A DNA stretch of 64,000 nucleotides from Neokomagataea anthophila (GCF_018122595.1 NZ_JAGRQH010000002.1:186001-250000); one strand, 5' to 3'. Shown: positions 49,166 to 58,807, counted from the stretch's first letter. Program-made: numbers and translations. Notes: generated from the letters alone by a model not told the origin.

Positions 49166-49990
49166 GTGTGCACTTTATCAGCACAGTCTTCATCTGGCAG
49201 TGTGAAGCAACGACGTTTTTCCTACTCCGATTGTCAGGCGCACGATTCAGCGATGTCCCAGCCCCAGTCCCCTCCTCCAAAAACCGAGACCACTCCTGCA
49301 CTCCGAATCCGTGCACGTGGGCGCTCCTTCCTCGCGCTTGTCCTCTCCCCAGAAGCACCACTCAATCACTGGCTAAACGGCCTTGACCAACAGATCGCCC
49401 GTTCTGGCACGCTCTTCAATGGCAAACCCATTATCCTAGATCTCGGCCTTCTTTCGTCAGACACGCCCGATTTATCTAATTTTCAAAACGCACTCATCGA
49501 ACGCGGCCTGCGCATTATCGGCATTGAAGGTGGCGACCCCACTTGGCCGGCTGTTGCTTCATGGGACTGGCCCGCGGCTCTCGATGGCGGAAAACCCTCT
49601 GGCCCAGTGGAGCTCCCCGACGCCCCCACACAAGAATCAACAATCCCCCCAACGACACAACCGGGGAAAACACTCATTGTTGAAGACGCCGTACGTTCCG
49701 GCCAACGCATCCAAAACCTTGACGGAGACGTCGTGGTACTAGGCGCTGTGTCATCCGGTGCAGAAATTATTGCCGCAGGCTCCATTCATATTTATGGCGC
49801 CCTACGCGGCCGCGCCATTGCCGGCATAATGGAACACGCGCATGCCCGCATTTTTGCTCAAAAGATGGAAGCAGAACTACTAGCCATTGACGGGTTTTAC
49901 ACCACAGCAGATGAACTCGAGGCAACCTTTCTCGGTCAATCTGCTTATGCCCTCTTAGTGAATGATCACATTACACTGCGTACACTATAA
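49166..49990 (+). CDS. minC: Septum site-determining protein MinC
   Basis: 274 residues from the GTG at 49166, chosen because GGAGGAAA lies 5 nt before it; the ATG at 49253 (MSQPQSPPPK) has no ribosome site, though it would remove a 29-residue unconserved lead. The N-domain ALRIRARGRSFLALVLSPEAPL binds FtsZ. After a Pro-rich linker comes the beta-helical C-domain with QNLDGDVVVLGAVSSGAEIIAAGSIHIYGALRGRAIAG, the MinD-binding part. It blocks Z-ring formation away from midcell. 117 bp before minD. Confidence 0.93.
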   Translation: MCTLSAQSSSGSVKQRRFSYSDCQAHDSAMSQPQSPPPKTETTPALRIRARGRSFLALVLSPEAPLNHWLNGLDQQIARSGTLFNGKPIILDLGLLSSDTPDLSNFQNALIERGLRIIGIEGGDPTWPAVASWDWPAALDGGKPSGPVELPDAPTQESTIPPTTQPGKTLIVEDAVRSGQRIQNLDGDVVVLGAVSSGAEIIAAGSIHIYGALRGRAIAGIMEHAHARIFAQKMEAELLAIDGFYTTADELEATFLGQSAYALLVNDHITLRTL

Positions 49991-50107
49991 TTTAACGGGC
50001 TCTCATTTTCCTCTGTTGCCGTATCTCTGTAAAATTTCATAAGATATACGGTAGGTTTATCGCCCAAAAACGATGTTCGCATCGCTGTTTTTAAAGCTGG
50101 AGTATTC

Positions 50108-50923
50108 ATGGCCAAGGTTCTGGTTGTCACCTCGGGCAAGGGCGGGGTCGGCAAAACAACTTCGACCGCAGCTCTCGGGGCCGCCCTCGCACGAAGCGGG
50201 CAAAATGTTGTCGTTGTCGACTTTGACGTCGGTCTACGTAATCTTGACCTTGTGATGGGTGCTGAACGTCGCGTTGTTTTTGACTTAATTAACGTCGTGC
50301 AAGGCGATGCCCGACTAGCTCAGGCCCTCATTCGTGACAAACGCTGCGAAACACTTTCCATCCTTCCCGCTTCTCAAACACGCGACAAAGATGCCCTGAC
50401 CTCCGAGGGCGTTGCTAAAGTCATCGAAGAGCTGCGTGAAAAATTTGACTGGATTATCTGCGATAGTCCGGCAGGCATTGAACGCGGCGCACAATTAGCC
50501 ATGCACCACGCCGATGCTGCCGTGATCGTGACAAACCCAGAAGTCAGCTCCGTACGTGACTCTGATCGGATCATCGGCCTACTCGACAGCAAAACCGCTC
50601 GTGCAGAACGCGGCGAGAAGATTGAAAAGCACCTTCTTCTGACCCGCTACGACCCAGCACGCGCAGCACGCAAAGAAATGCTCAGCGTAGAAGACGTTCT
50701 CGAAATTCTGTCCATTCCGCTCGTTGGGATCGTGCCAGAAAGCGAAGACGTGCTCAAAGCCTCCAATGTAGGCTCACCCGTCACGCTAGCTTCCCCCGAC
50801 AGCCTTCCAGCCCGCGCTTATCAAGAAGCCGCACGCCGCCTGTCCGGTGAAGAACTGGAAGTCTCCGTCCCTGTTGAAAAACGTGGCCTCTTCGAATGGC
50901 TCTTCAAGCGGAGGGGCGCATGA
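50108..50923 (+). CDS. minD: Septum site-determining ATPase MinD
   Basis: 271 residues. The deviant Walker [10 protein letters not shown] is at 10-18, then switch [15 protein letters not shown], switch [13 protein letters not shown], and the C-terminal amphipathic membrane-targeting helix [13 protein letters not shown]. It recruits MinC to the membrane and oscillates with MinE. The stop overlaps minE. Confidence 0.97.
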   Translation: MAKVLVVTSGKGGVGKTTSTAALGAALARSGQNVVVVDFDVGLRNLDLVMGAERRVVFDLINVVQGDARLAQALIRDKRCETLSILPASQTRDKDALTSEGVAKVIEELREKFDWIICDSPAGIERGAQLAMHHADAAVIVTNPEVSSVRDSDRIIGLLDSKTARAERGEKIEKHLLLTRYDPARAARKEMLSVEDVLEILSIPLVGIVPESEDVLKASNVGSPVTLASPDSLPARAYQEAARRLSGEELEVSVPVEKRGLFEWLFKRRGA

Positions 50924-51201
50924 GTTTTCTTAGCAATCTCTTAACCCGCCGCCCCAAATCGACCAGTGCTGTCGCGAAAGACCGCCTGCAAATCCTCCTC
51001 GCCCATGAGCGTGGCGGAGACGGCGAAGGGGAATCTGACCTCATCAAACAGCTCCACAAAGAAATTTTGGAGGTGATCAGCCGCCACGTCGCCGTTGATC
51101 AAGAGAAGGTTCAAATCAAAGTTGATCGTGGCAATTCTGTTTCCATGCTCGAAATCGACATCGAAGTGCCACAAGATGGGAAACTTAAGAAAGTTTTCTA
51201 A
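50920..51201 (+). CDS. minE: Cell division topological factor MinE
   Basis: 93 residues from the ATG at 50920, overlapping the minD stop (ATGA). The N-terminal membrane segment [11 protein letters not shown] is followed by the anti-MinCD helix [16 protein letters not shown] and the dimerisation domain [17 protein letters not shown] with EIDIEVP. It stimulates MinD ATPase and restricts MinC to the poles. Confidence 0.96.
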   Translation: MSFLSNLLTRRPKSTSAVAKDRLQILLAHERGGDGEGESDLIKQLHKEILEVISRHVAVDQEKVQIKVDRGNSVSMLEIDIEVPQDGKLKKVF

Positions 51202-51243
51202 GCTTTAACACATATCGTACCACCCTTCGAACGGAGAATACTT

Positions 51244-51591
51244 ATGAGCGGCTTTCTCGGTAACCTTCTAAACCAAGCAGCTGGCGCACTCGGCGGCCAA
51301 TTAGCTGATAAATTCGGCGGCCAGATTGGTGATATGCTTAAGGGACAAGGCATCGATATGCTGATCTCTCAAGCACGCAATGCCGGCTTGGAAGAAAAAA
51401 TTCAGTCATGGATTGGCAATGGCGAAAACCTGCCGATCTCAACCGACGAACTGCGCAACCTACTGACCGACACGCAAATCCAAACCATCGTGTCCAAAAC
51501 AGGCCTACCAGCAGAAACCATCCTACCAGCACTTGCGCAATTCCTGCCCGCAGCAGTGGACAAGCATACAGGCACGCAAGAAAGCGCATAA
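51244..51591 (+). CDS. YidB/DUF937-family protein
   Basis: 115 residues. The Gly/Leu-rich start MSGFLGNLLNQAAGALGGQL, the central GLEEKIQSWIGNGENLPISTDEL and the end LPAETILPALAQFLPAAVDK match the YidB (DUF937) family, small helical soluble proteins of unknown function. 42 bp after minE with its own ribosome site (GGAG), so it may be cotranscribed with the min genes; a strong terminator follows. Confidence 0.85.
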   Translation: MSGFLGNLLNQAAGALGGQLADKFGGQIGDMLKGQGIDMLISQARNAGLEEKIQSWIGNGENLPISTDELRNLLTDTQIQTIVSKTGLPAETILPALAQFLPAAVDKHTGTQESA

Positions 51592-51619
51592 TTGCTCTCT
51601 GCAAAACGCCAAAAGCTTT

Positions 51620-51659
51620 GAAAAGCTGGTTCCTTTTTTCTAAGGAGCCAGCTTTTTTT
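51620..51659 (+). terminator. Terminator after the min/yidB unit
   Basis: A stem of AAGCTGGTTCCTT with AAGGAGCCAGCTT (one G.T pair) is followed by TTTTTTT. It lies 30 bp after the YidB-family stop. Confidence 0.93.
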
Positions 51660-51802
51660 ATGCTTGAAGCATATTATTATGAAACCCAAACAAATATTCA
51701 AACGTAATAAATTTAACGCCTAGGATGAAAAAATAACCTTTTATTAGTGTGCTTTTTTCAACACTTCACACAATGAATGATACAGCATTCCTTGTCGTAC
51801 TA

Positions 51803-51830
51803 TTGACGACCTTAAAACGCACTCTAATGT
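51803..51830 (+). promoter_or_regulatory. Candidate promoter of the TonB receptor gene
   Basis: TTGACG (51803-51808), 16-bp spacer, TAATGT (51825-51830). The -35 is good and the -10 weak. It is overlapped by the inverted repeat GTCGT-N7-ACGAC (51794-51810), a possible operator. Confidence 0.45.
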
Positions 51831-51857
51831 CCATGCAACAATAATAACGATATATGG

Positions 51858-51869
51858 ACGTTATAACGT
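51858..51869. repeat. 12-bp perfect palindrome ACGTTATAACGT over the receptor start codon
   Basis: The palindrome ends inside the GTG start codon (51868-51870) of the TonB receptor. It lies about 20 nt past the presumed transcription start, so a bound repressor or a short RNA stem could block initiation. Confidence 0.5.
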
Positions 51870-54348
51870 GAAGCACATACAAGTTCATCGGAAGAAACAA
51901 GGTGTTTCTCCAGCCCTGCTTGGCGCACTGCTCAGCACCACTCTTCTCATTCCCATGTCCGGTGCTCACGCCCAAGAAACGACCAAAACACAACCTCATA
52001 CCAAACACCGCACCACCCACATTTCAGCACCAGCACCAGAAGTTGCCGGCGGCAGTGAAGCGGTCATCGTCACAGGCACGCGTGAATTCGGCAAAAAAGC
52101 CCGTGATTCCCTCTCCCCGCTTGACGTCGTGTCCAACCGCCAAATCACCAGTACGGGGCAACCCACCCTACGCGACGCACTCTCTCTGCTCCTACCATCC
52201 CTAACCGTTCCAACAGCAGGTTTTGATGCCGGCGCGTTGACAGACACTATCTCCCTACGCGGCCTCAACCCTAACGAAACACTCGTTTTAGTTGACGGTA
52301 AGCGCCGCCACACTACAGCAAATATTTACGCAGACCCCGGCCCAACCCAAGGCGCAACCCCCGTTGATATCGACATGATCCCCATGTCCATGATCGACCA
52401 TGTTGAAGTCCTGCGTGATGGTGCATCTGCTCAGTACGGCTCAGACGCCATTGCTGGGGTCGTGAATATTATTCTCAAAAAGCAGGCGCATGGCCTCAAT
52501 ATCCGCTCGAATACGGGCATAACCAGCCAAGGTGACGGCTTCCAACAAGGCGTCTATTTAGACGGAGGATTCCACCTTGGTGATCGCGGATTCCTACATA
52601 TTGGCGGTGATTTTGTTCACCAAGACCATGCTTACCGTTCCGCAGCGGATAACCGTACTGGAACATACAGCAACCCCATTCTGAGCCAACCCGAACAAAC
52701 CCGCGAAAGCATCGCGCTCAATGCCGGTTATGACCTAACGGCAGACATTCAAGCATATGGTTCAGCAACCTATGCACACCGGCATGCAGAATCTTACCAG
52801 AACAACCGCCTCGCGAGTTCTCTCAAATCTTATCCAGCCTATGCGGCCCTCTACCCCAATGGCTACACCCCCATCATGGCGCTGGAGGAAAATGACTTCG
52901 AACTCACCGCAGGTTTAAAAGGCGTTTTCGCAGGCTGGAACTGGGATCTATCATCCGTTTATGGCCGTGATTTTGACCGCTTTGATGCTCTCAGCACCAC
53001 CAATACTGCTGTCTTAAAAGCAACAGGCCGTACTCCCACGAGCTTTAGCAATGCTCAAGGATATAACGACTCCCAGTGGACCAATAGCTTTGACCTCTCC
53101 CGCAAGGTCAATCTTTCCTTCTGGCCTCACAGCATCAACATCGCAGGCGGCGCATCCTACCGCTATGAGTCCTATTCCATCGGCACCGGCTCTGCCGATA
53201 GCACGGCAGGCACAGGCTCTGACGCCATTCCCGGCACCTCCGCCCTCAACGCAGGCAATTGGAACCGTGATGTTGTGTCAGGCTATATCGACATAGCCAC
53301 ACACCTGACCAAACAATGGCAGGTTGATCTCGCCGGGCGTACTGAGCATTACACAGATGTTGGTGATGCACGCACAGGCAAAATCGCCACACGCTATGAC
53401 TTTAACCCACGCCTTGCCATTCGCGGAACCTTCAGCACAGGCTTCCACGCACCAACGCTTGCACAACAGCATTATTCCGCACTGGCAGTCTCTCTAAACG
53501 CCGCACGCGGCCTGATTGCCGTTAACTCTCCCGGCGCTTTGAACAACGGAGCCTCCGCCCTAACGCCAGAATACTCGACAAGTGCTGAAGGCGGCATTAT
53601 CGCCGAGCCAATTCATAAACTGCATGTCACCGCAGATATCTATCAAATTGACCTACGGGACCGCATTCAACCGGGCGGAAATGTCTATGGCATCAATGCC
53701 TATAACGCATTGGTCCAAGACAACTTCCCCATCTCTTCTGCCGCACAAAACTGGCCAGCCAGCCAACTCTCAACACACTGGTTTGCCAATGTCGCGACCA
53801 CCCGCACTCAAGGGCTAGACCTCACCGCGACATATAATACAGCGCTTGGACAATACGGACAGGTTGATTGGGATGCCGCCCTGAACCTCAACCGTACACG
53901 CCTTCGCCACCAATCCACCGCAACCAATGGCGATCCCCTGCTGAGCGCACAGTATATTGCCTACATCACAACGGCGTATCCACGCTCAAAACTCATCTTT
54001 GGCGGCACATGGCATTCCCCACAAAACAAATGGAATGTCTCCGTACATGAAATCCGCTACGGCCAAACAACATCTCAGTTGACCTATTATTCAGGTCCTC
54101 TCGTTGGCTTGACCAATGTGTACCGTCAGTTCCAGAACACACCCAAATGGACGACAAATGCTTCCGTTACCTATAATATTAATCCCAACTGGAGTGCCAC
54201 ACTCGGCGGAAATAACATTTTTGCCGCGTATCCATCACGCATTCCAAACAACAACCGCTACCTCGGCGCTCCACAATATTACATGAGCACCAACCAACTT
54301 GGCATTACGGGCGGCTACTACTACCTCGACGTTTCTGCACGCTTCTAA
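51868..54348 (+). CDS. TonB-dependent outer-membrane receptor
   Basis: 826 residues, GTG start. A signal peptide (cleavage near AHA-QE, residue 35) is followed by a His/Thr/Pro-rich lead and a TonB box EAVIVTGTR at 64-72. The plug domain has SLRGLNPNETLVLVDGKRRH and HVEVLRDGASAQYGSDAIAGVVNIILKK. The beta-barrel ends in the terminal Phe (YYYLDVSARF), typical for outer-membrane insertion. The plug motifs are of the general siderophore/vitamin/carbohydrate class; ligand not predictable. It stands alone between two terminators. Confidence 0.92.
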   Translation: MKHIQVHRKKQGVSPALLGALLSTTLLIPMSGAHAQETTKTQPHTKHRTTHISAPAPEVAGGSEAVIVTGTREFGKKARDSLSPLDVVSNRQITSTGQPTLRDALSLLLPSLTVPTAGFDAGALTDTISLRGLNPNETLVLVDGKRRHTTANIYADPGPTQGATPVDIDMIPMSMIDHVEVLRDGASAQYGSDAIAGVVNIILKKQAHGLNIRSNTGITSQGDGFQQGVYLDGGFHLGDRGFLHIGGDFVHQDHAYRSAADNRTGTYSNPILSQPEQTRESIALNAGYDLTADIQAYGSATYAHRHAESYQNNRLASSLKSYPAYAALYPNGYTPIMALEENDFELTAGLKGVFAGWNWDLSSVYGRDFDRFDALSTTNTAVLKATGRTPTSFSNAQGYNDSQWTNSFDLSRKVNLSFWPHSINIAGGASYRYESYSIGTGSADSTAGTGSDAIPGTSALNAGNWNRDVVSGYIDIATHLTKQWQVDLAGRTEHYTDVGDARTGKIATRYDFNPRLAIRGTFSTGFHAPTLAQQHYSALAVSLNAARGLIAVNSPGALNNGASALTPEYSTSAEGGIIAEPIHKLHVTADIYQIDLRDRIQPGGNVYGINAYNALVQDNFPISSAAQNWPASQLSTHWFANVATTRTQGLDLTATYNTALGQYGQVDWDAALNLNRTRLRHQSTATNGDPLLSAQYIAYITTAYPRSKLIFGGTWHSPQNKWNVSVHEIRYGQTTSQLTYYSGPLVGLTNVYRQFQNTPKWTTNASVTYNINPNWSATLGGNNIFAAYPSRIPNNNRYLGAPQYYMSTNQLGITGGYYYLDVSARF

Positions 54349-54354
54349 GCTACC

Positions 54355-54380
54355 ATTGGCTCAGACGTTTCTGAGCCAAT
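54355..54380 (+). other. 10-bp perfect hairpin after the receptor gene
   Basis: ATTGGCTCAG / CTGAGCCAAT with an ACGTTT loop, 6 bp past the stop, without a T tract. It is followed at once by a true terminator. It probably protects the 3' end or assists termination. Confidence 0.65.
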
Positions 54381-54383
54381 ACA

Positions 54384-54416
54384 TAAAAAAAACGCGCTAC
54401 AAGGCGCGTTTTTTTG
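54384..54416 (+). terminator. Terminator after the TonB receptor gene
   Basis: AACGCGC-TACAAG-GCGCGTT flanked by A and T runs (seven T). It works for the plus strand and possibly both strands. Confidence 0.9.
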
Positions 54417-54556
54417 TGCCCTTTTCAAACAATAAGGAGCACACACTGCTACAATTTTCCACAAGAAGAGCTCTATAAAAATTCAAGCTACAGAACCAAA
54501 AAACTGGTTCTATTCACTGAATATAAGAGAGTATTTTATTTTTAGGGAAAGTTTGC

Positions 54557-54633
54557 TGGGGCGAATGACGGGGATCGAACCCGCGACAACCGGAACCACA
54601 AACCGGCGCTCTACCAACTGAGCTACATCCGCC
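54557..54633 (-). tRNA. tRNA-His (anticodon GTG)
   Basis: A 77-nt cloverleaf. The acceptor GCGGATG pairs with CATTCGC, the D arm is AGCTCAGTTGGTAGAGC, the anticodon loop TTGTGGT, and the T arm CGGGTTCGATCCCCG. Encoded CCA follows C73, and an extra 5' G (G-1) is present, which is the histidyl-tRNA identity element. Confidence 0.96.
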
Positions 54634-54647
54634 ACACAGCGAGGGGA

Positions 54648-54676
54648 TGTATAGGAAATTCGTGAGAAGGCGTCTA
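54648..54676 (-). promoter_or_regulatory. Promoter of tRNA-His
   Basis: Minus strand: TAGACG (plus 54671-54676), 17-bp spacer, TATACA (plus 54648-54653), followed by a C-rich discriminator. The tRNA 5' end is 15 nt downstream of the -10. Confidence 0.6.
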
Positions 54677-54919
54677 GCCCCTTTTCGAAGTTTTTTCTTA
54701 AAAATGCAATTTTTTCAAAAAAAGCGCGTTTAACTCCAGAAAATAAGCTCCCACCACCCCTGAGCGCAAAAGCGCACATGGAAAGAAGGGTTCATTCTTC
54801 CACACTCTCGCGTTACACTCCGATCAGAATTGCCGCGCCGGGCCCGAATACGTCGCACCCTTTTCAACCGTTTCCATAAGTGGACAACACGAGACTAAAC
54901 AGAGAGGACACGTAACTTC

Positions 54920-56374
54920 ATGAACTTTGCACGTTATCGTCAACAGTGGGCAGAAAACCCGCTGCGCGAAGTGCTGGCCGGCATGGTCGGAACCTTCGCC
55001 CTTATCCCAGAAGTCATTGCATTCTCCTATATCGCAGGCGTTTCTCCCGCAGTCTCGCTGTTTGCTTCTTTTGTCATCTCGGTATCCATCGCCATCTTCG
55101 GCGGTCGTCCTGGCATGATTTCTGGCGCAGCGGGCTCCGTTGCTTTGGTTGCTGCCCCTCTCGTCCACCGCCACGGCGTTGATATGATGCTCATCGCCAC
55201 CCTAATGGCGGGCGCCTTACAAATTGTTTTCGGGCTTTTGCGCTTTGAATCTGTCATGCGCTTTGTTCCCACAGAGGTCCGTACGGGCTTTGTAAACGCA
55301 CTTGCCATTCTCATTTTTTCAGCGCAGATCCCGCAAATCGTTGGGGCTGGCTTACCAACTTACGGCCTCATTGCCCTTGGCTTGGCCATTATTTATCTGG
55401 CCCCTAAAATCTCCACAGCCATCCCCTCCCCACTCATCTGCATCATCATTCTCACCGCAATTACGATGCTACACCCCATGCCCGTCCGTACGGTACATGA
55501 TCTCGGCGACCTACCTACAGGACTACCACAGCTCACATGGCCGCATGTCGCATTAACATGGGACACATTCTCCATTGTTTTCCCCTATGCACTGGCTATG
55601 GCGTCCGTCGGCCTGCTGGAATCTATGATGACCGCTACAGTGGTCGATGATGAAACAGACACGCATGGCAACCAGCACGCAGAGTGCACAGGCCTCGGGA
55701 TTTCCAACATTCTCGTTGGTGCTTTTGGTGGCATCGCTGGCTGCGGCATGATTGGCCAGACTGTTGGCAACTTACGCTACGGTGGGCGCGGTCGCCTCTC
55801 GACCTTCACCGCTGGCGCATTCTTGCTCATCCTCATGGTCTTACTACACCCTTGGGTCGCCCAAGTACCAATGGCAGCCCTTGTGGCCATCATGATCATG
55901 GTCTCAGCAAGCACCTTCGCATGGGGCAGCTTCCGTGAACTGGCCCGCCAGCCAAAGCTCTCCAGCCTTACCATGCTCGTCACTGTTGCTGTCGTCGTCC
56001 TAACGCATGATCTTGCGGCGGGCGTGCTTGTTGGTGTTCTTCTTTATGGGGTGTTCTTTGCTTGGCGCGCAGCCGCAATGCTTTCCATCAACAAAACAAC
56101 AGATGGCTCAACCGACACATACCATGTGCACGGACAAATGTTCTTCGCTTCAGCAAGTGGCCTATCAGAAGCAATCGACTATCACAGCCACGCCCAAAAC
56201 GTCGTTTTAGACCTGACCCAAGCACATTTCTGGGACATCACCTCAGTGCAAGCACTCGAAAATGTGGTCAATAAACTCGAAACGCACAACCTGCCCGTTC
56301 AAGTGATCGGCTTACAAAAAGAACGGCACAGCATCATTGCCTCGCAATCGGAACACAAACTTCTAGCCATGTAA
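54920..56374 (+). CDS. SulP family inorganic anion transporter with STAS domain
   Basis: 484 residues. About ten to twelve membrane helices are visible, including the SulP signatures GTFALIPEVIAFSYIAGVSP near residue 24-43 and SGAAGSVALVAAPLV. The conserved block GNQHAECTGLGISNILVGAFGGIAGCGMIGQTVGN is near 250. The cytoplasmic STAS domain is short (from about residue 405), with the SpoIIAA-like DITSVQALENV. The family moves sulfate, bicarbonate or dicarboxylates; the substrate is not predictable. A terminator follows. Confidence 0.92.
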   Translation: MNFARYRQQWAENPLREVLAGMVGTFALIPEVIAFSYIAGVSPAVSLFASFVISVSIAIFGGRPGMISGAAGSVALVAAPLVHRHGVDMMLIATLMAGALQIVFGLLRFESVMRFVPTEVRTGFVNALAILIFSAQIPQIVGAGLPTYGLIALGLAIIYLAPKISTAIPSPLICIIILTAITMLHPMPVRTVHDLGDLPTGLPQLTWPHVALTWDTFSIVFPYALAMASVGLLESMMTATVVDDETDTHGNQHAECTGLGISNILVGAFGGIAGCGMIGQTVGNLRYGGRGRLSTFTAGAFLLILMVLLHPWVAQVPMAALVAIMIMVSASTFAWGSFRELARQPKLSSLTMLVTVAVVVLTHDLAAGVLVGVLLYGVFFAWRAAAMLSINKTTDGSTDTYHVHGQMFFASASGLSEAIDYHSHAQNVVLDLTQAHFWDITSVQALENVVNKLETHNLPVQVIGLQKERHSIIASQSEHKLLAM

Positions 56375-56384
56375 TCACAATCAC

Positions 56385-56418
56385 AAAAAAGGGGCGGAAT
56401 AATCCGCCCCTTTTTTTA
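56385..56418. terminator. Bidirectional terminator between SulP and the second TonB receptor gene
   Basis: AAAGGGGCGGA-ATAA-TCCGCCCCTTT is flanked by A and T runs on both sides, between convergent genes. Confidence 0.93.
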
Positions 56419-56463
56419 TCATTCAATACACAACAGGCATGCAATATGCCTTTTTCCCGCGCA

Positions 56464-58719
56464 TTAGAAACGCTGATCAATACCCGTTAAAATCGTCCTA
56501 CGCAGACCATATTGCGGAGCACCAACACCAATACCGGACCCATCACGCAGCAAATATGTACGATCAAAGAGATTGGTCACATCCACACGTAACTGCGTCG
56601 TCTTAAAGAAACGGCTGTGAAAGAGATTTTGGAACGACTGTACAAATGAGAGATTAAACGTCGCATATTGCGGCACCGAAGCACCATTCGGCACAACACC
56701 ATCGGCACGCAGACCACTACCATACACCATGGACGCAGACATACGGAGCGGATGCGATGAGCGATTAAAGGCCGTGTAGCTTCCCCCAGCAGATGCTGTC
56801 CAACGTTGATCGTGATCCAAATGGATCCAACGGTTTTGGATATAAGACAAGTCATCAGGTGAGAAATTCCACTGCGCAGACACAATGTCCTTACCCATAG
56901 CCCGCGACCACGACATATTGCCGTACACGCTGAAAGGCCCACGCGTATAATCTGTCGTGAACTCATAACCATGCACTTGCCCACGGCGATAATTGAAAAC
57001 CGACAGCAGAACAGGCGAGCCAAACTGCCCTTCATCAATCATATTCTTGGCGAGCTTCACATAAGCATCAAAGGATGCATGCCAACCTGGCAGAATGGTT
57101 TGTGAGATACCCGCATCAAAATAATGATCGCGCTCTGCCCGCGGTGTATCATTTTGGAACGTACCAGGCGCAGCAGAAGTATTGGCAAATGGTAAAAGTG
57201 ACGTGCCACCAACCAACTCAAACGGCGGCGGCGTGAAATAACGCGAATAACCCGCATGAATCACGCCCCCCTTCCATGGTTGATAAACAATGTTCAACCG
57301 AGGGCTGACCTGCTTAGCGTGCGTATATTCATCCACACCATCAAAACGCAGGCCATAATTCACCGTCAGATTATGCAGCGGGTGCCACTCATCCTGTGCG
57401 TACAGACCATAAGTCCAACCGGTACGCCCAGTCCCTGAGTGAATACCAACAGGTGTATTCCCGTATATAGGATTCCCGCTATCATCCTGCCCAGTCTGCG
57501 GATAAACACTAGAATCTGTTTTGGAAATATTGCGCTCAACATAGGTTTGATAACCGAAGCGCACCGTATGCGCGGATGAAACCCGCCACGTCGCATCCGT
57601 CTGATTACCCGTTGAAAACACGCCACGCGCCGCATTTTGCGCAATACCATTATACACCAGATCCCCCAACGGATCGGGCGTGTAACGCAAAGAGCTATAA
57701 CGCGTCACAATTGAGCTTTGAACGCTAAGGCGCCCAAGCTCTTTTTGCAGGGATAAAATCCCAAAATCCGTAATTTCTTTCTGATGCTCATTCAGTCCGG
57801 CACTATCAACACTGCCATATACTTTCTGAGACAACGAACTGCTCAAAAAATTCGGGTCCGCAAATTGCCGCTGCTGCCCCGGATTGTTAGGCAACTGATA
57901 TTCAGCATTTGAAACACCAGCGGTCAGACTAATACGCGTATCAGCATCAACCGTATACCGTGCATGACCTAAGAAATGATACTGGTTCGTCAGATCATGC
58001 AAAGCATTGAAGTGCGGCTCCGTGTTCTCAATACCAACACGATTATGAACGAAATCTGCCGTAGCAAACCAGTCCCACTTCCCCTTATGGCCACCATACT
58101 GCACCGATGGCTGGAAGTAATCACGCGCACCGCCATAAACCGAAATATCACCACCAGCATCCGCAAAGCCATTTTTCGTCGTGATATCAATCACACCGGC
58201 CTGCAAAAACCCGTACTCACTTGGCAGCGCACCAGTCGTCAGCGACAAATCATGCGCAAAACGCGTCATCAACGCCTGTCCGAACACACTTGTGCCTTCC
58301 GGCAACGCTACGCCATCAAGGCGAAACTGTACTTCGTTATGGTCCCCACGAACGTGAATTTGCCCGTAACTATCAAGCGCCACACCTGGAGCCTGAATTA
58401 ACAACGATGTCATCGGTGCATTATCACCGCCGGGATTTGCTTCAATATTTTGACGTGAAAAACGATATGTCGTTGCGCCAGTAGCAGGCTGCAGAGCCGC
58501 ACGAGCCTGCTCAAGATGAGCGTTAACAACCACATCATCTTCGCCTGCACGGCTTGTTTCCGATACCGAAACATTCTTTTGATGGTCTACAGAACCAAAA
58601 TTCGTACGCCCATCTCCCTCATGAGCATTGCTCACATCCTGAGCATACACAGCCGAGCATAGCGCCGTAGTCGATAACAATGACAGCGCAACACCGCGCA
58701 AAATGAGAGAAGACAGCAT
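56464..58719 (-). CDS. TonB-dependent outer-membrane receptor (second)
   Basis: 751 residues. Signal peptide to VYA-QD (residue 26). The TonB-box-like EDDVVVNA is near 60. The plug has SLLIQAPGVALDSYGQIHVRGDHNEVQFRLDGV and QAGVIDITTKNG. The barrel contains LYAQDEWHPLHNLTVNYGLRFD and ends in a C-terminal Phe (ILTGIDQRF). The plug is of the CirA/carboxypeptidase-like class. Ligand unknown. It lacks an inner-membrane partner nearby. Upstream lies GTTAT-ATC-ATAAC (58765-58777). Confidence 0.9.
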   Translation of the reverse strand: MLSSLILRGVALSLLSTTALCSAVYAQDVSNAHEGDGRTNFGSVDHQKNVSVSETSRAGEDDVVVNAHLEQARAALQPATGATTYRFSRQNIEANPGGDNAPMTSLLIQAPGVALDSYGQIHVRGDHNEVQFRLDGVALPEGTSVFGQALMTRFAHDLSLTTGALPSEYGFLQAGVIDITTKNGFADAGGDISVYGGARDYFQPSVQYGGHKGKWDWFATADFVHNRVGIENTEPHFNALHDLTNQYHFLGHARYTVDADTRISLTAGVSNAEYQLPNNPGQQRQFADPNFLSSSLSQKVYGSVDSAGLNEHQKEITDFGILSLQKELGRLSVQSSIVTRYSSLRYTPDPLGDLVYNGIAQNAARGVFSTGNQTDATWRVSSAHTVRFGYQTYVERNISKTDSSVYPQTGQDDSGNPIYGNTPVGIHSGTGRTGWTYGLYAQDEWHPLHNLTVNYGLRFDGVDEYTHAKQVSPRLNIVYQPWKGGVIHAGYSRYFTPPPFELVGGTSLLPFANTSAAPGTFQNDTPRAERDHYFDAGISQTILPGWHASFDAYVKLAKNMIDEGQFGSPVLLSVFNYRRGQVHGYEFTTDYTRGPFSVYGNMSWSRAMGKDIVSAQWNFSPDDLSYIQNRWIHLDHDQRWTASAGGSYTAFNRSSHPLRMSASMVYGSGLRADGVVPNGASVPQYATFNLSFVQSFQNLFHSRFFKTTQLRVDVTNLFDRTYLLRDGSGIGVGAPQYGLRRTILTGIDQRF

Positions 58720-58807
58720 AATAGCCCCTTAAGGGTAAAATAAACTTATCCCCTCTTTATGTATGTTATATCATAACGTTACAAGTGTGACTGAAAGCTG
58801 CCGCATA

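Larger units (their letters stand above)
54417..54919. other. Spacer with tRNA-His and no protein gene
   Basis: About 500 bp between the receptor terminator and the SulP gene. It holds tRNA-His with its promoter, and an AGAACCA-N6-TGGTTCT hairpin at 54492-54511 that may end the tRNA transcript. A T/A-rich stretch follows, and then the SulP leader. No credible coding frame seen. Confidence 0.7.

Noticed and set aside
54510-54779. Protein frame across the tRNA-His locus
   Set aside because: It reads through a well-formed tRNA gene and a T-rich spacer; no ribosome site or family.
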